Source: Lachnospiraceae bacterium 28-4
GTDB lineage: Bacteria > Bacillota > Clostridia > Lachnospirales > Lachnospiraceae
DNA: 64,000 bases
Assembly: GCA_000403275.2 (NCBI GenBank)
Contig: KE159599.1
Coordinates: 1 to 64,000, forward strand
Reading direction: 5' to 3'
The notes below the pieces were generated by a model that was given only the letters and a program-made list of their open reading frames with translations, was not told where the DNA came from and did no database searches. Below, piece by piece: positions 26,111-34,952 of the stretch; the first letter of the stretch is position 1; each line of letters opens with the position of its first letter. A program made the translations under genes and the position numbers.

Positions 26111-27151
26111 TCATAGAACTATTTTTTCGATATCCGCAATCAGCAGATCCACGTCTTCCTGCCTCGTCGCCCAGCTCGTGCAGAACCTTACCGCGCTCTG
26201 TTTCTCATCCATTCTCTGCTGATAGGAAAAACTATATTTTTCCTTCCATTCCTCCAGAATCCGGTCCGGCAATACCGGAAACAGCTGATTGGTCGTATTT
26301 TCCACCAAAAAGGGAATCCCTGCTTTGTGGAATGCTTCCCGAAGCCGCTCCGCCAGTTCATCCGCATAACGGGCAATCTCCATATATAAGCCGTCCTCCA
26401 GCAAGGCGAGGAACTGCAGTCCAAGAAGCCTTCCTTTTGCCAGCATCCCTCCCTTTTGTTTGATCATATAACGGAAGTCCTCCTTTAAAGAGGGCGCGGT
26501 AATGACTACGGCTTCCCCGAACAATGCGCCCACCTTCGTTCCTCCAATATAAAATACATCGCACAGACGGGCGATATCCTCCAGCGTCATCGTATTCCCC
26601 GCCGCAGCCAGGGCATATCCCAGCCTGGCCCCGTCCATGAACAAAAACAATCCGTTTCTCTTACAGGTTTCCGACATCTCCTCCAGTTCTTCTTTGCTGT
26701 AAACCGTCCCAAGCTCCGTAGATTGGGAAATATATACCATTTTGGGCTGTACCGTATGTTCACGGTCTCCATCGTCTCTGTGTGCTTTGCAGCAAGCCTC
26801 CACCTGCCCGGCGGTAATCTTGCCATCGCTGGACGGGAGCGCCAGAATCTTATGCCCGCAAGCTTCAATCGCCCCTGTTTCATGCACGTTAATATGCCCC
26901 GTATCCGCCGCTATCACTCCCTGGTAAGGCCGTAATCCGGCCGAAATCACCGTCAGGTTTGCCTGTGTCCCGCCTACGAGAAAATGCACATCCGCATCCA
27001 TTCTCCCACAGAGGCGGCGAATCAGCTCTTTCGCCTGTACCGAATAATGATCTGTTCCATACCCCTGCGTCTGCTCCCTGTTGGTCGCAATTAGCCTTTC
27101 CAGTACCTTTTCGTGTGCGCCTTCGCTATAATCACAATTAAAACGTATCAT
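26111..27151 (-). CDS. ltaE: Low-specificity threonine aldolase / beta-eliminating lyase family
   Basis: A 346-residue PLP enzyme. The family start MIRFNCDYSEGAHEKVLERL, DVHFLVGGTQANLTVISAGL, the cofactor-binding Asp in LFLMDGARLGYAL, and the Schiff-base Lys in DVFYIGGTKVGALFGEA are all present. Members cleave L-threonine or L-allo-threonine to glycine and acetaldehyde. Length is normal. It is followed by the HdeD-like gene; upstream lies a palindromic element. Confidence 0.9.
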   Translation of the reverse strand: MIRFNCDYSEGAHEKVLERLIATNREQTQGYGTDHYSVQAKELIRRLCGRMDADVHFLVGGTQANLTVISAGLRPYQGVIAADTGHINVHETGAIEACGHKILALPSSDGKITAGQVEACCKAHRDDGDREHTVQPKMVYISQSTELGTVYSKEELEEMSETCKRNGLFLFMDGARLGYALAAAGNTMTLEDIARLCDVFYIGGTKVGALFGEAVVITAPSLKEDFRYMIKQKGGMLAKGRLLGLQFLALLEDGLYMEIARYADELAERLREAFHKAGIPFLVENTTNQLFPVLPDRILEEWKEKYSFSYQQRMDEKQSAVRFCTSWATRQEDVDLLIADIEKIVL

Positions 27152-27288
27152 TGCCGCTTGTCTCCTCTTCCCTGTCTTTTTCTATTCTATACAAACACCC
27201 TTCTGTTCTGACCGGCACAACGCCGTTTTCATTTAATATTTTACTAAATTTCCCATATAATACAAGCCTTATCGCACTATTTATTCAA

Positions 27289-27535
27289 GTCCTGCAAGAA
27301 TCATGCATGGAAATACCTCTTGGAAGAGATGCGCATAACGGGGAGGAATGGGAAAGGGGACGGGCGGCGGAAGGAGGGCGGGACGGGAAAGGGCAGGTGG
27401 CAAGTGGTTTTCCGTGCCGGTTTCGGAAAATGGATTTTCTAAATATCCCGGTAAAATAGCGTGAACCGGACGCAACCGCCCATTATGCCCAGGCTCTTCC
27501 AGGTAATTTTCCGCATGCGATTCTTGCAAGTCCAT
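27289..27535. repeat. Palindromic element I (MITE- or RNA-like), about 245 bp
   Basis: The left arm (about 27291-27344, CCTGCAAGAATCATGCATGG then AAATACCTCTTGGAAGAGAT) is an imperfect inverted repeat of the right arm (about 27480-27533, whose complement reads TTGCAAGAATCGCATGCGGA then AAATTACCTGGAAGAGCC). The centre is unusually G-rich on the plus strand (27338-27400) and contains a smaller hairpin TTTTCCG/CGGAAAA. No coding potential is evident. It fills the divergent gap between the threonine aldolase and HD-hydrolase genes. Confidence 0.6.
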
Positions 27536-27606
27536 TGTATCCTTTTATATCTTACGTTATAATTAAGATTATGAAATATTAAATAATCAAAATGGAGGAA
27601 TTTGCC

Positions 27607-28191
27607 ATGACAACATCTGTTACAAGAGAGGACGCCCTTTCCCTTCTCAAAAAATATAACAAAGAACCTTTCCATCTCCTGCACGCCTATACGGTAGAAG
27701 GCGTTATGAGATGGTATGCGAAGGAAATGGGTTATGCGGAAGAAGAAGAGTATTGGGCGCTTACGGGGCTGCTTCATGATGTGGATTTTGAAGTCTATCC
27801 GGAAGAACATTGCAAAAAAGCGCCGGAACTTCTTGCGGAAATCGATGCCGGCGAAGATATGATTCATTCCGTCTGCAGCCACGGATACGGCCTGTGCTGT
27901 GACATCGAACCGGTACATCCGATGGAAAAAATTCTTTTCGCCGCAGACGAACTGACCGGGCTGATCGGAGCAGCAGCCAGAATGCGCCCTTCCAAAAGCG
28001 TTATGGATATGGAAGTTTCCAGTCTGAAAAAGAAATTCAAAGACAAACGTTTTGCCGCTGGATGTTCCAGGGATGTCATTCGGCAAGGCGCGGAAAAGCT
28101 GGGCTGGGAGCTGGATGAACTTTTTTCCAAAACTATCGAAGCCATGAAGTCCTGCGAGGCGGAAGTAGCCCGTCAGATGGAGGAGGTATAA
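27607..28191 (+). CDS. HD-domain hydrolase
   Basis: A 194-residue HD-superfamily phosphohydrolase-like protein. The metal site is visible in LLHAYTVEGVMRWYAKEM (His) and LTGLLHDVDFEVYPEE (His-Asp), with VCSHGYGLC and ILFAADELTGLI completing the set. GGAGG lies 8 bases before the ATG at 27607; the in-frame ATG at 27592 overlaps that site and is rejected. Related small HD proteins hydrolyse nucleotides or phosphorylated metabolites; the substrate is unknown. The next gene starts 6 bases after its stop, so they are co-transcribed. Confidence 0.85.
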   Translation: MTTSVTREDALSLLKKYNKEPFHLLHAYTVEGVMRWYAKEMGYAEEEEYWALTGLLHDVDFEVYPEEHCKKAPELLAEIDAGEDMIHSVCSHGYGLCCDIEPVHPMEKILFAADELTGLIGAAARMRPSKSVMDMEVSSLKKKFKDKRFAAGCSRDVIRQGAEKLGWELDELFSKTIEAMKSCEAEVARQMEEV

Positions 28192-28197
28192 AAAGCC

Positions 28198-28437
28198 ATG
28201 GATAAGAAACAGACCGATTCCCCCGGCGGCCCTTACCGAAAGCCCAAGCAAATTGCCGCCTGGATATGCATCATTTCCCTCGTCGCCCTATATATCGCCA
28301 CCTTCCTGACCGCGATCCTGGATGCTCCTGGCTCCGGCACCCTCTTCCGTACCTGCCTCGGTGCCACCATCGTCCTTCCCACGCTTTTATGGATGTATCT
28401 GTGGCTTTACCGCAGACTGAGAGACAGGGATAAGTAA
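28198..28437 (+). CDS. Small two-span membrane protein
   Basis: A 79-residue protein with a basic, proline-rich N-terminus (DSPGGPYRKPKQI) and two hydrophobic helices (AAWICIISLVALYIATFLTA, then CLGATIVLPTLLWMYLWLYR), ending RRLRDRDK. GGAGG lies before the ATG inside the end of the HD gene. It resembles small predicted membrane proteins often found next to HD hydrolases in Lachnospiraceae; function unknown. Confidence 0.75.
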   Translation: MDKKQTDSPGGPYRKPKQIAAWICIISLVALYIATFLTAILDAPGSGTLFRTCLGATIVLPTLLWMYLWLYRRLRDRDK

Positions 28438-28499
28438 ACTTTCTGCCTTGTAAATATCTGTATTATATGAATCAAAATAAAATTAAGGATGGAAAAGCA

Positions 28500-29636
28500 A
28501 TGGAAAACGGACAAAGAGAAACGGATTACCGGGAAACAGCAAATGATGACCAGATAAATAATGGCGGTTATACAGAAAATCCTTTTGAAAATATGGAGGA
28601 CGGGTTATGCAAGAGATGCAGATGCAGAACCATAGACCTGAGTGAAAACCCGGAGTCCATTTTATGCCGGGACTGCCGGGAAGAATTGATCCGGTTGAAA
28701 ATTCCGCGTTTATTTTACTTGATTGGCGCCGTCGTCATTCTATTGGCAGCGCTTACATTCGCGACTTCCATGAAAGGGTTGAACAATCTGTCCGCCTACC
28801 ACAAGTCTAAAGGCATGGCGGAAGACGGCTATATCATTACGGTATTGGACAATCTGCTGTATATTTTAGAGGAAAATCCCCAGAACAAAAATCTTGCCAT
28901 AAGGCTTGCGGATTTGGGGATGAAATATGCCTATTACGATTACGCGGCCTATGCCATAGACAATTATCTGGCTGGAAAAGAAGTTTCGGACAGCGAGTAT
29001 GATAAGCTAACTTCATACATAAGAAAATTAGATGCTTATTATGCCACATATGATTTATACGAAGAAATCGGAGAAAAAATTCTTAGCAATGCAGCCAATA
29101 CAGAAGATACGGACAGAATTCTGGAAGAATTCAGGCGTGAATTATCCGAATACATCGGCGAAGGCGGATATGACCAGGCATTACTCTATTATTACCTTGG
29201 GTATATGTCCATCGATGAAAAAGAAAGAATCTCCTATCTGCAAGAGTGTATCAGCCGGAATCCTTACTTTTATGATGCACAGGCGCAGATTGCCACCTAC
29301 TACCGCCGAAACGGCGAACTGGAAAAAGCAAGACGGCAGCTGGAAGAAATATATCAAGTAAATAAAGAGGATTATGCCGTCCTAAGGTCTTATGCCACGT
29401 TAGAACTTGTGGAAGGAAATCTGGCACAAGGACTCGATTACGCATCCCAAGCCTATGCCATTTATCCGGAAGGGGACTACGTTATAGATACTTATATCGT
29501 TGCCCTGGCGGCAAACGGCATGATGGAAGAAGCACAAAGACTTGTAGAACAATATGAAAAAGATTATATGTTCGATGATGACCTGTATGATTTTCTGGAC
29601 GGGAATATGACGCTGGAAGAATATTATATAGGATAA
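28500..29636 (+). CDS. Zinc-ribbon, membrane-anchored TPR protein
   Basis: A 378-residue protein with three parts: an N-terminal treble-clef/zinc-ribbon-like pair (GLCKRCRCRTIDLSENPES then ILCRDCREE), one membrane span (FYLIGAVVILLAALTFATSM), and an extracytoplasmic region of TPR-type helical repeats (DYAAYAIDNYLAGKEVSDSE, YDAQAQIATYYRRNGELEKA, YAVLRSYATLELVEGNLAQG). The ATG at 28500 follows AAGGATGG by 7 bases; an ATG at 28467 is in frame without a ribosome binding site. The next gene, an HExxH membrane protease, starts 22 bases after its stop, suggesting an assembly platform plus protease pair. Confidence 0.78.
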   Translation: MENGQRETDYRETANDDQINNGGYTENPFENMEDGLCKRCRCRTIDLSENPESILCRDCREELIRLKIPRLFYLIGAVVILLAALTFATSMKGLNNLSAYHKSKGMAEDGYIITVLDNLLYILEENPQNKNLAIRLADLGMKYAYYDYAAYAIDNYLAGKEVSDSEYDKLTSYIRKLDAYYATYDLYEEIGEKILSNAANTEDTDRILEEFRRELSEYIGEGGYDQALLYYYLGYMSIDEKERISYLQECISRNPYFYDAQAQIATYYRRNGELEKARRQLEEIYQVNKEDYAVLRSYATLELVEGNLAQGLDYASQAYAIYPEGDYVIDTYIVALAANGMMEEAQRLVEQYEKDYMFDDDLYDFLDGNMTLEEYYIG

Positions 29637-29658
29637 AAAGCAAAGGAGTTTTATCGTT

Positions 29659-30207
29659 ATGATTATACCAGGAATACTAATATCCCTGCTAACCTTTCCG
29701 GGAGTTGCCGTCCATGAACTGGCCCATCAAATCTGCTGCAGCATATGCCGGATTCCGGTTTATGAAGTAAAATACTTCCAGCTAAAAAACCCTTGCGGCT
29801 ATGTTCTGCACGAAACGACTTCCAATCCCTGGAAAAACCTGCTCACCGGCCTCGGCCCATTTTTTGTCAACACGCTTTTAGGGATTCTGGTCACCCTGCC
29901 CGCTTATGCCAATGTCTTCGGCTACGGCTCCGACCTCCATCCATTCATAAAACTGTGCAGCTATCTCCTCTACTGGCTTGGCGTATCCATCCTGATGCAC
30001 GCCTTCCCCAGCACCGGAGACGCGCAATCACTGGTCAGGAACGTCCTGAAAAACAAAGACGTCCACATCCTCGCCAAAGCAGTAACCGCGCCTTTTATCG
30101 GACTCATATACCTTGGCGCATTCGGCTCCACGTTCTGGCTGGACTTAGCCTACGGCATCAGCATATCCATGCTTCTCCCCAGACTAATCAGCACATGGCT
30201 GTTCTAG
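29659..30207 (+). CDS. Membrane metalloprotease-like protein with HELAH motif
   Basis: A 182-residue integral membrane protein. The zinc-binding HExxH is in PGVAVHELAHQICCSICRIP at about residues 11-30, inside the first hydrophobic segment, as in site-2 (M50-like) proteases and DUF3267 proteins. Further spans are LLTGLGPFFVNTLLGILVTL, LCSYLLYWLGVSILMHAFPS and FIGLIYLGAFGSTFWLDLAY. HAFPSTGDAQSL may supply the third metal ligand (Asp). AAAGGAG precedes the ATG. No sigma/anti-sigma gene is adjacent; the TPR protein may be its partner. Confidence 0.82.
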   Translation: MIIPGILISLLTFPGVAVHELAHQICCSICRIPVYEVKYFQLKNPCGYVLHETTSNPWKNLLTGLGPFFVNTLLGILVTLPAYANVFGYGSDLHPFIKLCSYLLYWLGVSILMHAFPSTGDAQSLVRNVLKNKDVHILAKAVTAPFIGLIYLGAFGSTFWLDLAYGISISMLLPRLISTWLF

Positions 30208-30292
30208 AGATGTACAGCAAATTATAAACACTGAAGTGATAAACTAAAATTGTACCCCCCAATACCCCCCAAAACGAACAGGCATAATATCA

Positions 30293-30454
30293 GGCGGATG
30301 GGAATAGAAAGGGCATCTGGCGGCGGAGTGTTGGTGAGAACGGTTTTTGCACGATGGAGATGAGACTCTTCCCAAGAGGCTCATCGGAATGTCCCGTGCA
30401 ACAAGTGATCACCAACATCTCTGCCGTCAGATGCCCTTTCTATTCCCATCCGCC
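30293..30454. repeat. Palindromic element II: 162-bp nested perfect hairpin
   Basis: Terminal arms 30293-30324 and 30423-30454 form a 32-bp stem with one G-T pair (GGCGGATGGGAATAGAAAGG / complement). Inside, further stems nest in register: GTTGGTGA (30330) with TCACCAAC (30409), TTGCACG (30347) with CGTGCAA (30395), GATGAG (30359) with CTCATC (30380), and CTCTT (30366) with AAGAG (30374) around a CCC loop. The whole element folds as one rod. It lies between convergent genes and has no coding potential; a MITE-like mobile element or a structured terminator/RNA are both possible. Confidence 0.75.
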
Positions 30455-30474
30455 GGGATTCTCCAATTCCCCTC

Positions 30475-31077
30475 TCATTCAACCCCCATTCCCCTAAGTT
30501 CTTCCACTGCCTGTTCCTTATTCCTAAAGTGGATCGTCCGCATCCCCAGCGCTTCCGCCGGCTGCAGATTTTTCTCCGTATCATCCAAAAAAACGCACTC
30601 TTCCGCCTTCAAATCATACCGTTCCAGCAAAAGCCGGTAGATCTCCGGTTCCGGCTTTACCACCTTATCCCGGAAGGAAAGGATACCTCCATCCACATAA
30701 TCCAGAAAATCCAGGACATCTTTACAGTCCTCATATGCCTTATGAGCAAAATTAGAAAGCACCAGTACCCGGTATCCTTTTTCTTTCAGTTCCTGTATCC
30801 ACGGTATGGCATAGTCATACCTGACCAGCATCCCGTTAATGTTATCCAACGTTTCCCTCAATTCCTTTTCGATACCCGGATCGTTTTCTATAAATAAATT
30901 TAAAATCTCCTCATCGGACAACGCTCCTCTGTCATGTTCCTGCCAGGAACTGTTTCCTACCGTTGCCTTTACCAATCTTTGGAAAATCTCTTCCGAATAT
31001 CCGAATCTTAGAAAATATTCCTTCCAGGCAAATCCGGCAAGTACGTTTCCAATATCAAAAATAACCGTCGTTATCAT
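30475..31077 (-). CDS. HAD-superfamily hydrolase, IA subfamily
   Basis: A 200-residue HAD phosphatase. Motif I is TVIFDIGNVLAGF (DxG variant with the nucleophile Asp in FDIGNVL), motif II is VLVLSNFA, the motif III Lys is FRDKVVKPEPEIY and motif IV is CVFLDDTEKN. The start at 31077 follows AGGAGG and overlaps the LysR gene's end by 23 bases; a longer frame to 31128 lies inside LysR and is rejected. Similar enzymes dephosphorylate sugar phosphates or nucleotides. Overlap with the LysR gene indicates a single transcript. Confidence 0.88.
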   Translation of the reverse strand: MITTVIFDIGNVLAGFAWKEYFLRFGYSEEIFQRLVKATVGNSSWQEHDRGALSDEEILNLFIENDPGIEKELRETLDNINGMLVRYDYAIPWIQELKEKGYRVLVLSNFAHKAYEDCKDVLDFLDYVDGGILSFRDKVVKPEPEIYRLLLERYDLKAEECVFLDDTEKNLQPAEALGMRTIHFRNKEQAVEELRGMGVE

Positions 31078-32011
31078 CTTTCTTTTTTGCCTCCTTGTAT
31101 TCTGCCCCACCGCTGCTTGGCATATCACCGCCGGAAATCAGCCCCAGCAGCTTTCTTCCCGCCGCAGACAGCGGGTTTTTCTCATCCGTTACCACGCAAA
31201 AATACCTTTGGGGAATGATTTTATTAAACCGCAGGGCAAACAGCCTTCCCGTTTCCAAATATTCCTCCGCAAACTCTTTCATAACGCATCCAACACCCAT
31301 ATTGCGCAAGGTAAACTGCACGATCATGTCGCTGGTCGCCAGCTCAAATTCCGGATTCATCATGACCCCGTTTTCTGCCAGAAAAGAGTCCATAAACTTT
31401 CTCGTACTCGTTTTTTTCTCCAGCGAAATGATCGGCAGACTTTCCAACTCCTGCAAATCCAACGTCCTGTTTTTGTAGGAGATAAATTTTAATCCGCCGA
31501 TAAAAATATCTTCGATCGCTTTCACCCTCATCATCCTGATACCCTGTACGCTGTCGAAAGGCGTACTCACCACGCCGAAATCAATCTTCCCTTTCAGCAG
31601 GGAGGCCAGCGTTTCCGGAGTGGGCGCGTTGGATACTGTCACTTTTATTCCCGGATACTTCTCATGGAACCGCTCCAGATAGGGCAATAGATAAAAACGC
31701 AGCGTCATGTCGCTGGCTCCGATGCGCAGTTCCCCGATCTCCAGATCCAGCATCTGCATCAGCTTTTTTTCCCCAAGTTCTATTTGTTCATATCCCGCCG
31801 ATACATATCCGGCCAGGAGTTCTCCCTCCGCCGTCAGCCGCACGCCTCTGGAAGTACGGATAAACAGCCTGGTTCCCACCGCGCTTTCCAGCATTTTTAT
31901 CGACTGGCTTACCGCCGGCTGGGAGATGGCCAGATGTTCTGCCGCCACAGTCAGGCTCCGGTACTTCGCCACATAATAAAAGACCTTATAATACTCCAGG
32001 TGATTTGTCAT
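31055..32011 (-). CDS. LysR-family transcriptional regulator
   Basis: A 318-residue regulator with the N-terminal winged HTH (YVAKYRSLTVAAEHLAISQP then AVSQSIKMLESAVGTRLF) and a periplasmic-binding-protein-like effector domain (LRIGASDMTLRFYLLPYLER, TLASLLKGKIDFGVVSTPFD). It begins 5 bases after the purA stop on the same strand, so it may be expressed with the purine genes. The C-terminal tail is longer and more charged (KEAKKKDDNDGYF) than usual. Effector and targets unknown. Confidence 0.92.
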   Translation of the reverse strand: MTNHLEYYKVFYYVAKYRSLTVAAEHLAISQPAVSQSIKMLESAVGTRLFIRTSRGVRLTAEGELLAGYVSAGYEQIELGEKKLMQMLDLEIGELRIGASDMTLRFYLLPYLERFHEKYPGIKVTVSNAPTPETLASLLKGKIDFGVVSTPFDSVQGIRMMRVKAIEDIFIGGLKFISYKNRTLDLQELESLPIISLEKKTSTRKFMDSFLAENGVMMNPEFELATSDMIVQFTLRNMGVGCVMKEFAEEYLETGRLFALRFNKIIPQRYFCVVTDEKNPLSAAGRKLLGLISGGDMPSSGGAEYKEAKKKDDNDGYF

Positions 32012-32015
32012 TTTT

Positions 32016-33296
32016 TTATTTCTTTCTATATATGATATCGTCTCTCCCCGGCCCGTTGCTTACCATCGTAATCGGATAACCGATCTGCTCCTCAATAAAT
32101 TCCACATAAGCTTTGCAGTTTTCCGGTAATTTTTCATATTCCCTGATTCCACGAATATCACATTTCCATCCGGGAAGTGTCCGCAGTACCGGTTTTGCCT
32201 TTTCCAGCTTTACCGTTACGGGGAAGTCCGTCACTTCTTCCCCATCGATTTCGTACGCCACACAGACGGGGATCTCATCCAGATAACCGAGTACATCCAA
32301 TACTGTAAAAGCAACATCCGTAGTTCCTTGCAGCCGGCATCCGTATTTGGAAGCCACGCAGTCGAACCATCCCATCCTCCTTGGACGCCCGGTGGTCGCT
32401 CCATATTCGCCGCCGTCCCCGCCGCGCCGTCTCAACTCCTCCGCCTCTGCGCCAAAAATTTCCGATACAAAGGCACCCGCGCCCACCGCCGAAGAGTATG
32501 CCTTGCAGACCGTAATGATCTCTTTGATCTCATAGGGCGGAATCCCTGCCCCGATAGCCCCATATGCCGCCAGCGTGGAAGAAGACGTCACCATAGGATA
32601 AATGCCGTGATCGGGATCTTTTAAAGTTCCCAACTGTCCTTCTAAAAGAATTGTCTTATTTTCCTTCAATGCCCGGTTCAGGTAAGCGGATACATCGCAT
32701 ACGTAAGGCGTTACCATCTCCCGATAATCGCACAGAGTGGCAAAAAGCTCCTCTTTATCGATGGGCGGCTTATGGTAGAGATGCTCCAATAGCACATTTT
32801 TCATCTCCAAGGTCTTCTCCACCTTTTCTTTCAGCCGTTCCTCATCAAAGAGCTCGCTCACCTGGAATCCTGTCTTTGCATATTTATCGGAATAAAAAGG
32901 CGCTATGCCTGATTTCGTGGAACCAAAAGAATTTTTTCCTAACCGCTCTTCCTCATATTGGTCAAATAGAATATGGTATGGCATCACGATCTGCGCCCTG
33001 TCTGACACTAAAATCTTGGGCATAGGAACCCCTCTGCCCGTCAAAGTTTCTATTTCCCGGAAAAGCACCGGAATATTCAGGGCGACCCCGTTGCCGATCA
33101 CGCTGGTGGTATGCCCGTAAAATACCCCTGACGGCAATGTATGAAGTGCAAATTTGCCATAATCGTTCACAATCGTATGCCCTGCGTTCGCGCCTCCTTG
33201 AAAACGGACGATAATATCCGCCTCTTTCGCCAGCATATCCGTAATCTTTCCTTTTCCTTCGTCGCCCCAGTTAGCGCCTGCTACTGCTTTTACCAT
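32016..33296 (-). CDS. purA: Adenylosuccinate synthase
   Basis: A 426-residue enzyme joining IMP and aspartate with GTP, the first step of AMP synthesis. GANWGDEGKGKITD is the P-loop-like GTP site with the catalytic Asp; RFQGGANAGHTIV carries the catalytic His; GQLGTLKDPDHGIYPMVTSS and EYGATTGRPRRMGWFD are also family signatures. Full length. Lies downstream of purC, purB and the purF-like gene on the same strand. Confidence 0.97.
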   Translation of the reverse strand: MVKAVAGANWGDEGKGKITDMLAKEADIIVRFQGGANAGHTIVNDYGKFALHTLPSGVFYGHTTSVIGNGVALNIPVLFREIETLTGRGVPMPKILVSDRAQIVMPYHILFDQYEEERLGKNSFGSTKSGIAPFYSDKYAKTGFQVSELFDEERLKEKVEKTLEMKNVLLEHLYHKPPIDKEELFATLCDYREMVTPYVCDVSAYLNRALKENKTILLEGQLGTLKDPDHGIYPMVTSSSTLAAYGAIGAGIPPYEIKEIITVCKAYSSAVGAGAFVSEIFGAEAEELRRRGGDGGEYGATTGRPRRMGWFDCVASKYGCRLQGTTDVAFTVLDVLGYLDEIPVCVAYEIDGEEVTDFPVTVKLEKAKPVLRTLPGWKCDIRGIREYEKLPENCKAYVEFIEEQIGYPITMVSNGPGRDDIIYRKK

Positions 33297-33440
33297 AATA
33301 TGATTCCTCCCGTATCCATCTGCTTTTCAGTACTTCTCACATTATTATACCCGATATCATATTATAAGTAAAATCAATATATATTATACTTGTTATAAGA
33401 ATAAATTATTTCTTTTTTAACATAGGGCAATCCCCAGTAT

Positions 33441-34844
33441 TTATTCCTTCCCATCCCAGCAATAAGTGCAAAGCTTGCACCGGTCAATCCCCACTGACTC
33501 TATCATATCATCCAGCCGGTGATAACGCAGGGAAGTAAAATTAAGTTTCTCTCCCACACGCTTTACCATTTCTTTATATTCCTCCGTCTCCGGATTGGAA
33601 TAAGCTTCCAGCCGGGTATACCTGCCCTCCCTTTCCAGCTCTTTCAAAACCTGGCGGGTGATCAGATCCATCTCCGAGGTGGAACGTGAAAAATTCAAGT
33701 ACTTACAACCATACAGCAAAGGCGGACAGGCCGGGCGGATATGCACTTCTTTTGCGCCGCTCTGATAAAGGAATTCCGTGGTCTCCCTCATCTGTGTTCC
33801 CCGGACGATGGAATCATCAATCAGCAGAAGGCTCTTATTCTGAATAAGGTCATGCACCGGTATCAACTTCATTTTCGCGATCAGATTCCTTTTGCTCTGT
33901 ATCGTAGGCGTAAAAGACCGGGGCCAGGTAGGCGTATACTTAATAAAGGGACGGGAAAACGGGATACCCGACTCATTGGAATATCCGATGGCATGCGCCG
34001 TGCCGGAATCCGGCACCCCGGCCACAATATCCGGCTTTATATCGTCCCGCTTCGCCAGCAGGGAACCGCACCGGTAACGCATTTCCTCCACGCTGATGCC
34101 CTCATAAGAAGAAGAAGGATAGCCATAATATACCCATAAAAACGTGCATATTTTCATATCCTTTCCGGGAGCTGCCAAAGTGTGGATACTATCCGGGGTC
34201 ACGATAACGATTTCGCCCGGACCCAATTCCTTTTCTTCCACATATCCCAGATTCAGATAGGCAAAGCTTTCGAAGGATATGCAATAAGAATCTTCTTTTT
34301 TCCCGATGGACACCGGAGTTCTTCCAAGCCTGTCCCTCGCCGCATAGATTCCCTTTGGCGTCATCAGAAGGATCGTCATGGAACCCTCGATCAATTCCTG
34401 CGCATATTGAATGCCTTCCACCAGATTTTCCCTTTGATTGATGATCGCCGCTACCAATTCCGTAGCATTGATATCCCCGCCGCTCATTTCCAGGAAATGC
34501 GCATTCCCGTTTTTGAATATCCGATCCACGATCTGATCCGTATTATTGATTTTCCCCACCGTCTCTATCGCATAAGTTCCGTGATGGGAACGGACGATCA
34601 GAGGCTGCGGCTCATAATCGGAAATACAGCCGATCCCCATATATCCTTCCATCTCGTTCACATCTTTATCAAATTTGGTACGGAAAGGCGCGTTCTCAAT
34701 ATTATGTATGGAACGGTCAAACCCTTTTTCTCCATAAACTGCCATTCCGGCTCTTCTCGTTCCCAGATGGGAATGATAGTCCGTCCCGAAAAACAGGTCA
34801 AACATGCAATCGTTCTTCGACGCCACTCCAAAAAATCCACCCAT
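33441..34844 (-). CDS. purF: Amidophosphoribosyltransferase-like protein lacking the glutaminase cysteine
   Basis: A 467-residue PurF homologue. Glutaminase-domain features remain (DYHSHLGTRRAGMAVYGEKG, GMGIGCISDYEPQ-like region, HFLEMSGGDINATEL), and the phosphoribosyltransferase PRPP loop is complete (LLLIDDSIVRGTQMRETTEF). But the protein begins MGGFFGVASK, with Gly where PurF has the N-terminal nucleophile Cys (MCGIFG type). The ATG at 34844 follows AAAGGAG; an upstream frame to 34877 has no ribosome binding site and does not add a Cys-Gly start. The C-terminus has a Cys cluster (CKLCTYCWDG). It may be ammonia-dependent, regulatory, or paired with a second PurF elsewhere. Confidence 0.85.
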   Translation of the reverse strand: MGGFFGVASKNDCMFDLFFGTDYHSHLGTRRAGMAVYGEKGFDRSIHNIENAPFRTKFDKDVNEMEGYMGIGCISDYEPQPLIVRSHHGTYAIETVGKINNTDQIVDRIFKNGNAHFLEMSGGDINATELVAAIINQRENLVEGIQYAQELIEGSMTILLMTPKGIYAARDRLGRTPVSIGKKEDSYCISFESFAYLNLGYVEEKELGPGEIVIVTPDSIHTLAAPGKDMKICTFLWVYYGYPSSSYEGISVEEMRYRCGSLLAKRDDIKPDIVAGVPDSGTAHAIGYSNESGIPFSRPFIKYTPTWPRSFTPTIQSKRNLIAKMKLIPVHDLIQNKSLLLIDDSIVRGTQMRETTEFLYQSGAKEVHIRPACPPLLYGCKYLNFSRSTSEMDLITRQVLKELEREGRYTRLEAYSNPETEEYKEMVKRVGEKLNFTSLRYHRLDDMIESVGIDRCKLCTYCWDGKE

Positions 34845-34952
34845 ACCTCTAACTTTACTCCTTTCTGTCTCTTCCATTGCAAGTGCAAAAAGCGCATCCT
34901 CAAAGCCGCCGCAACACTGAGGCCTTAAAAATACGCTTATTTCCGTCTCTTT

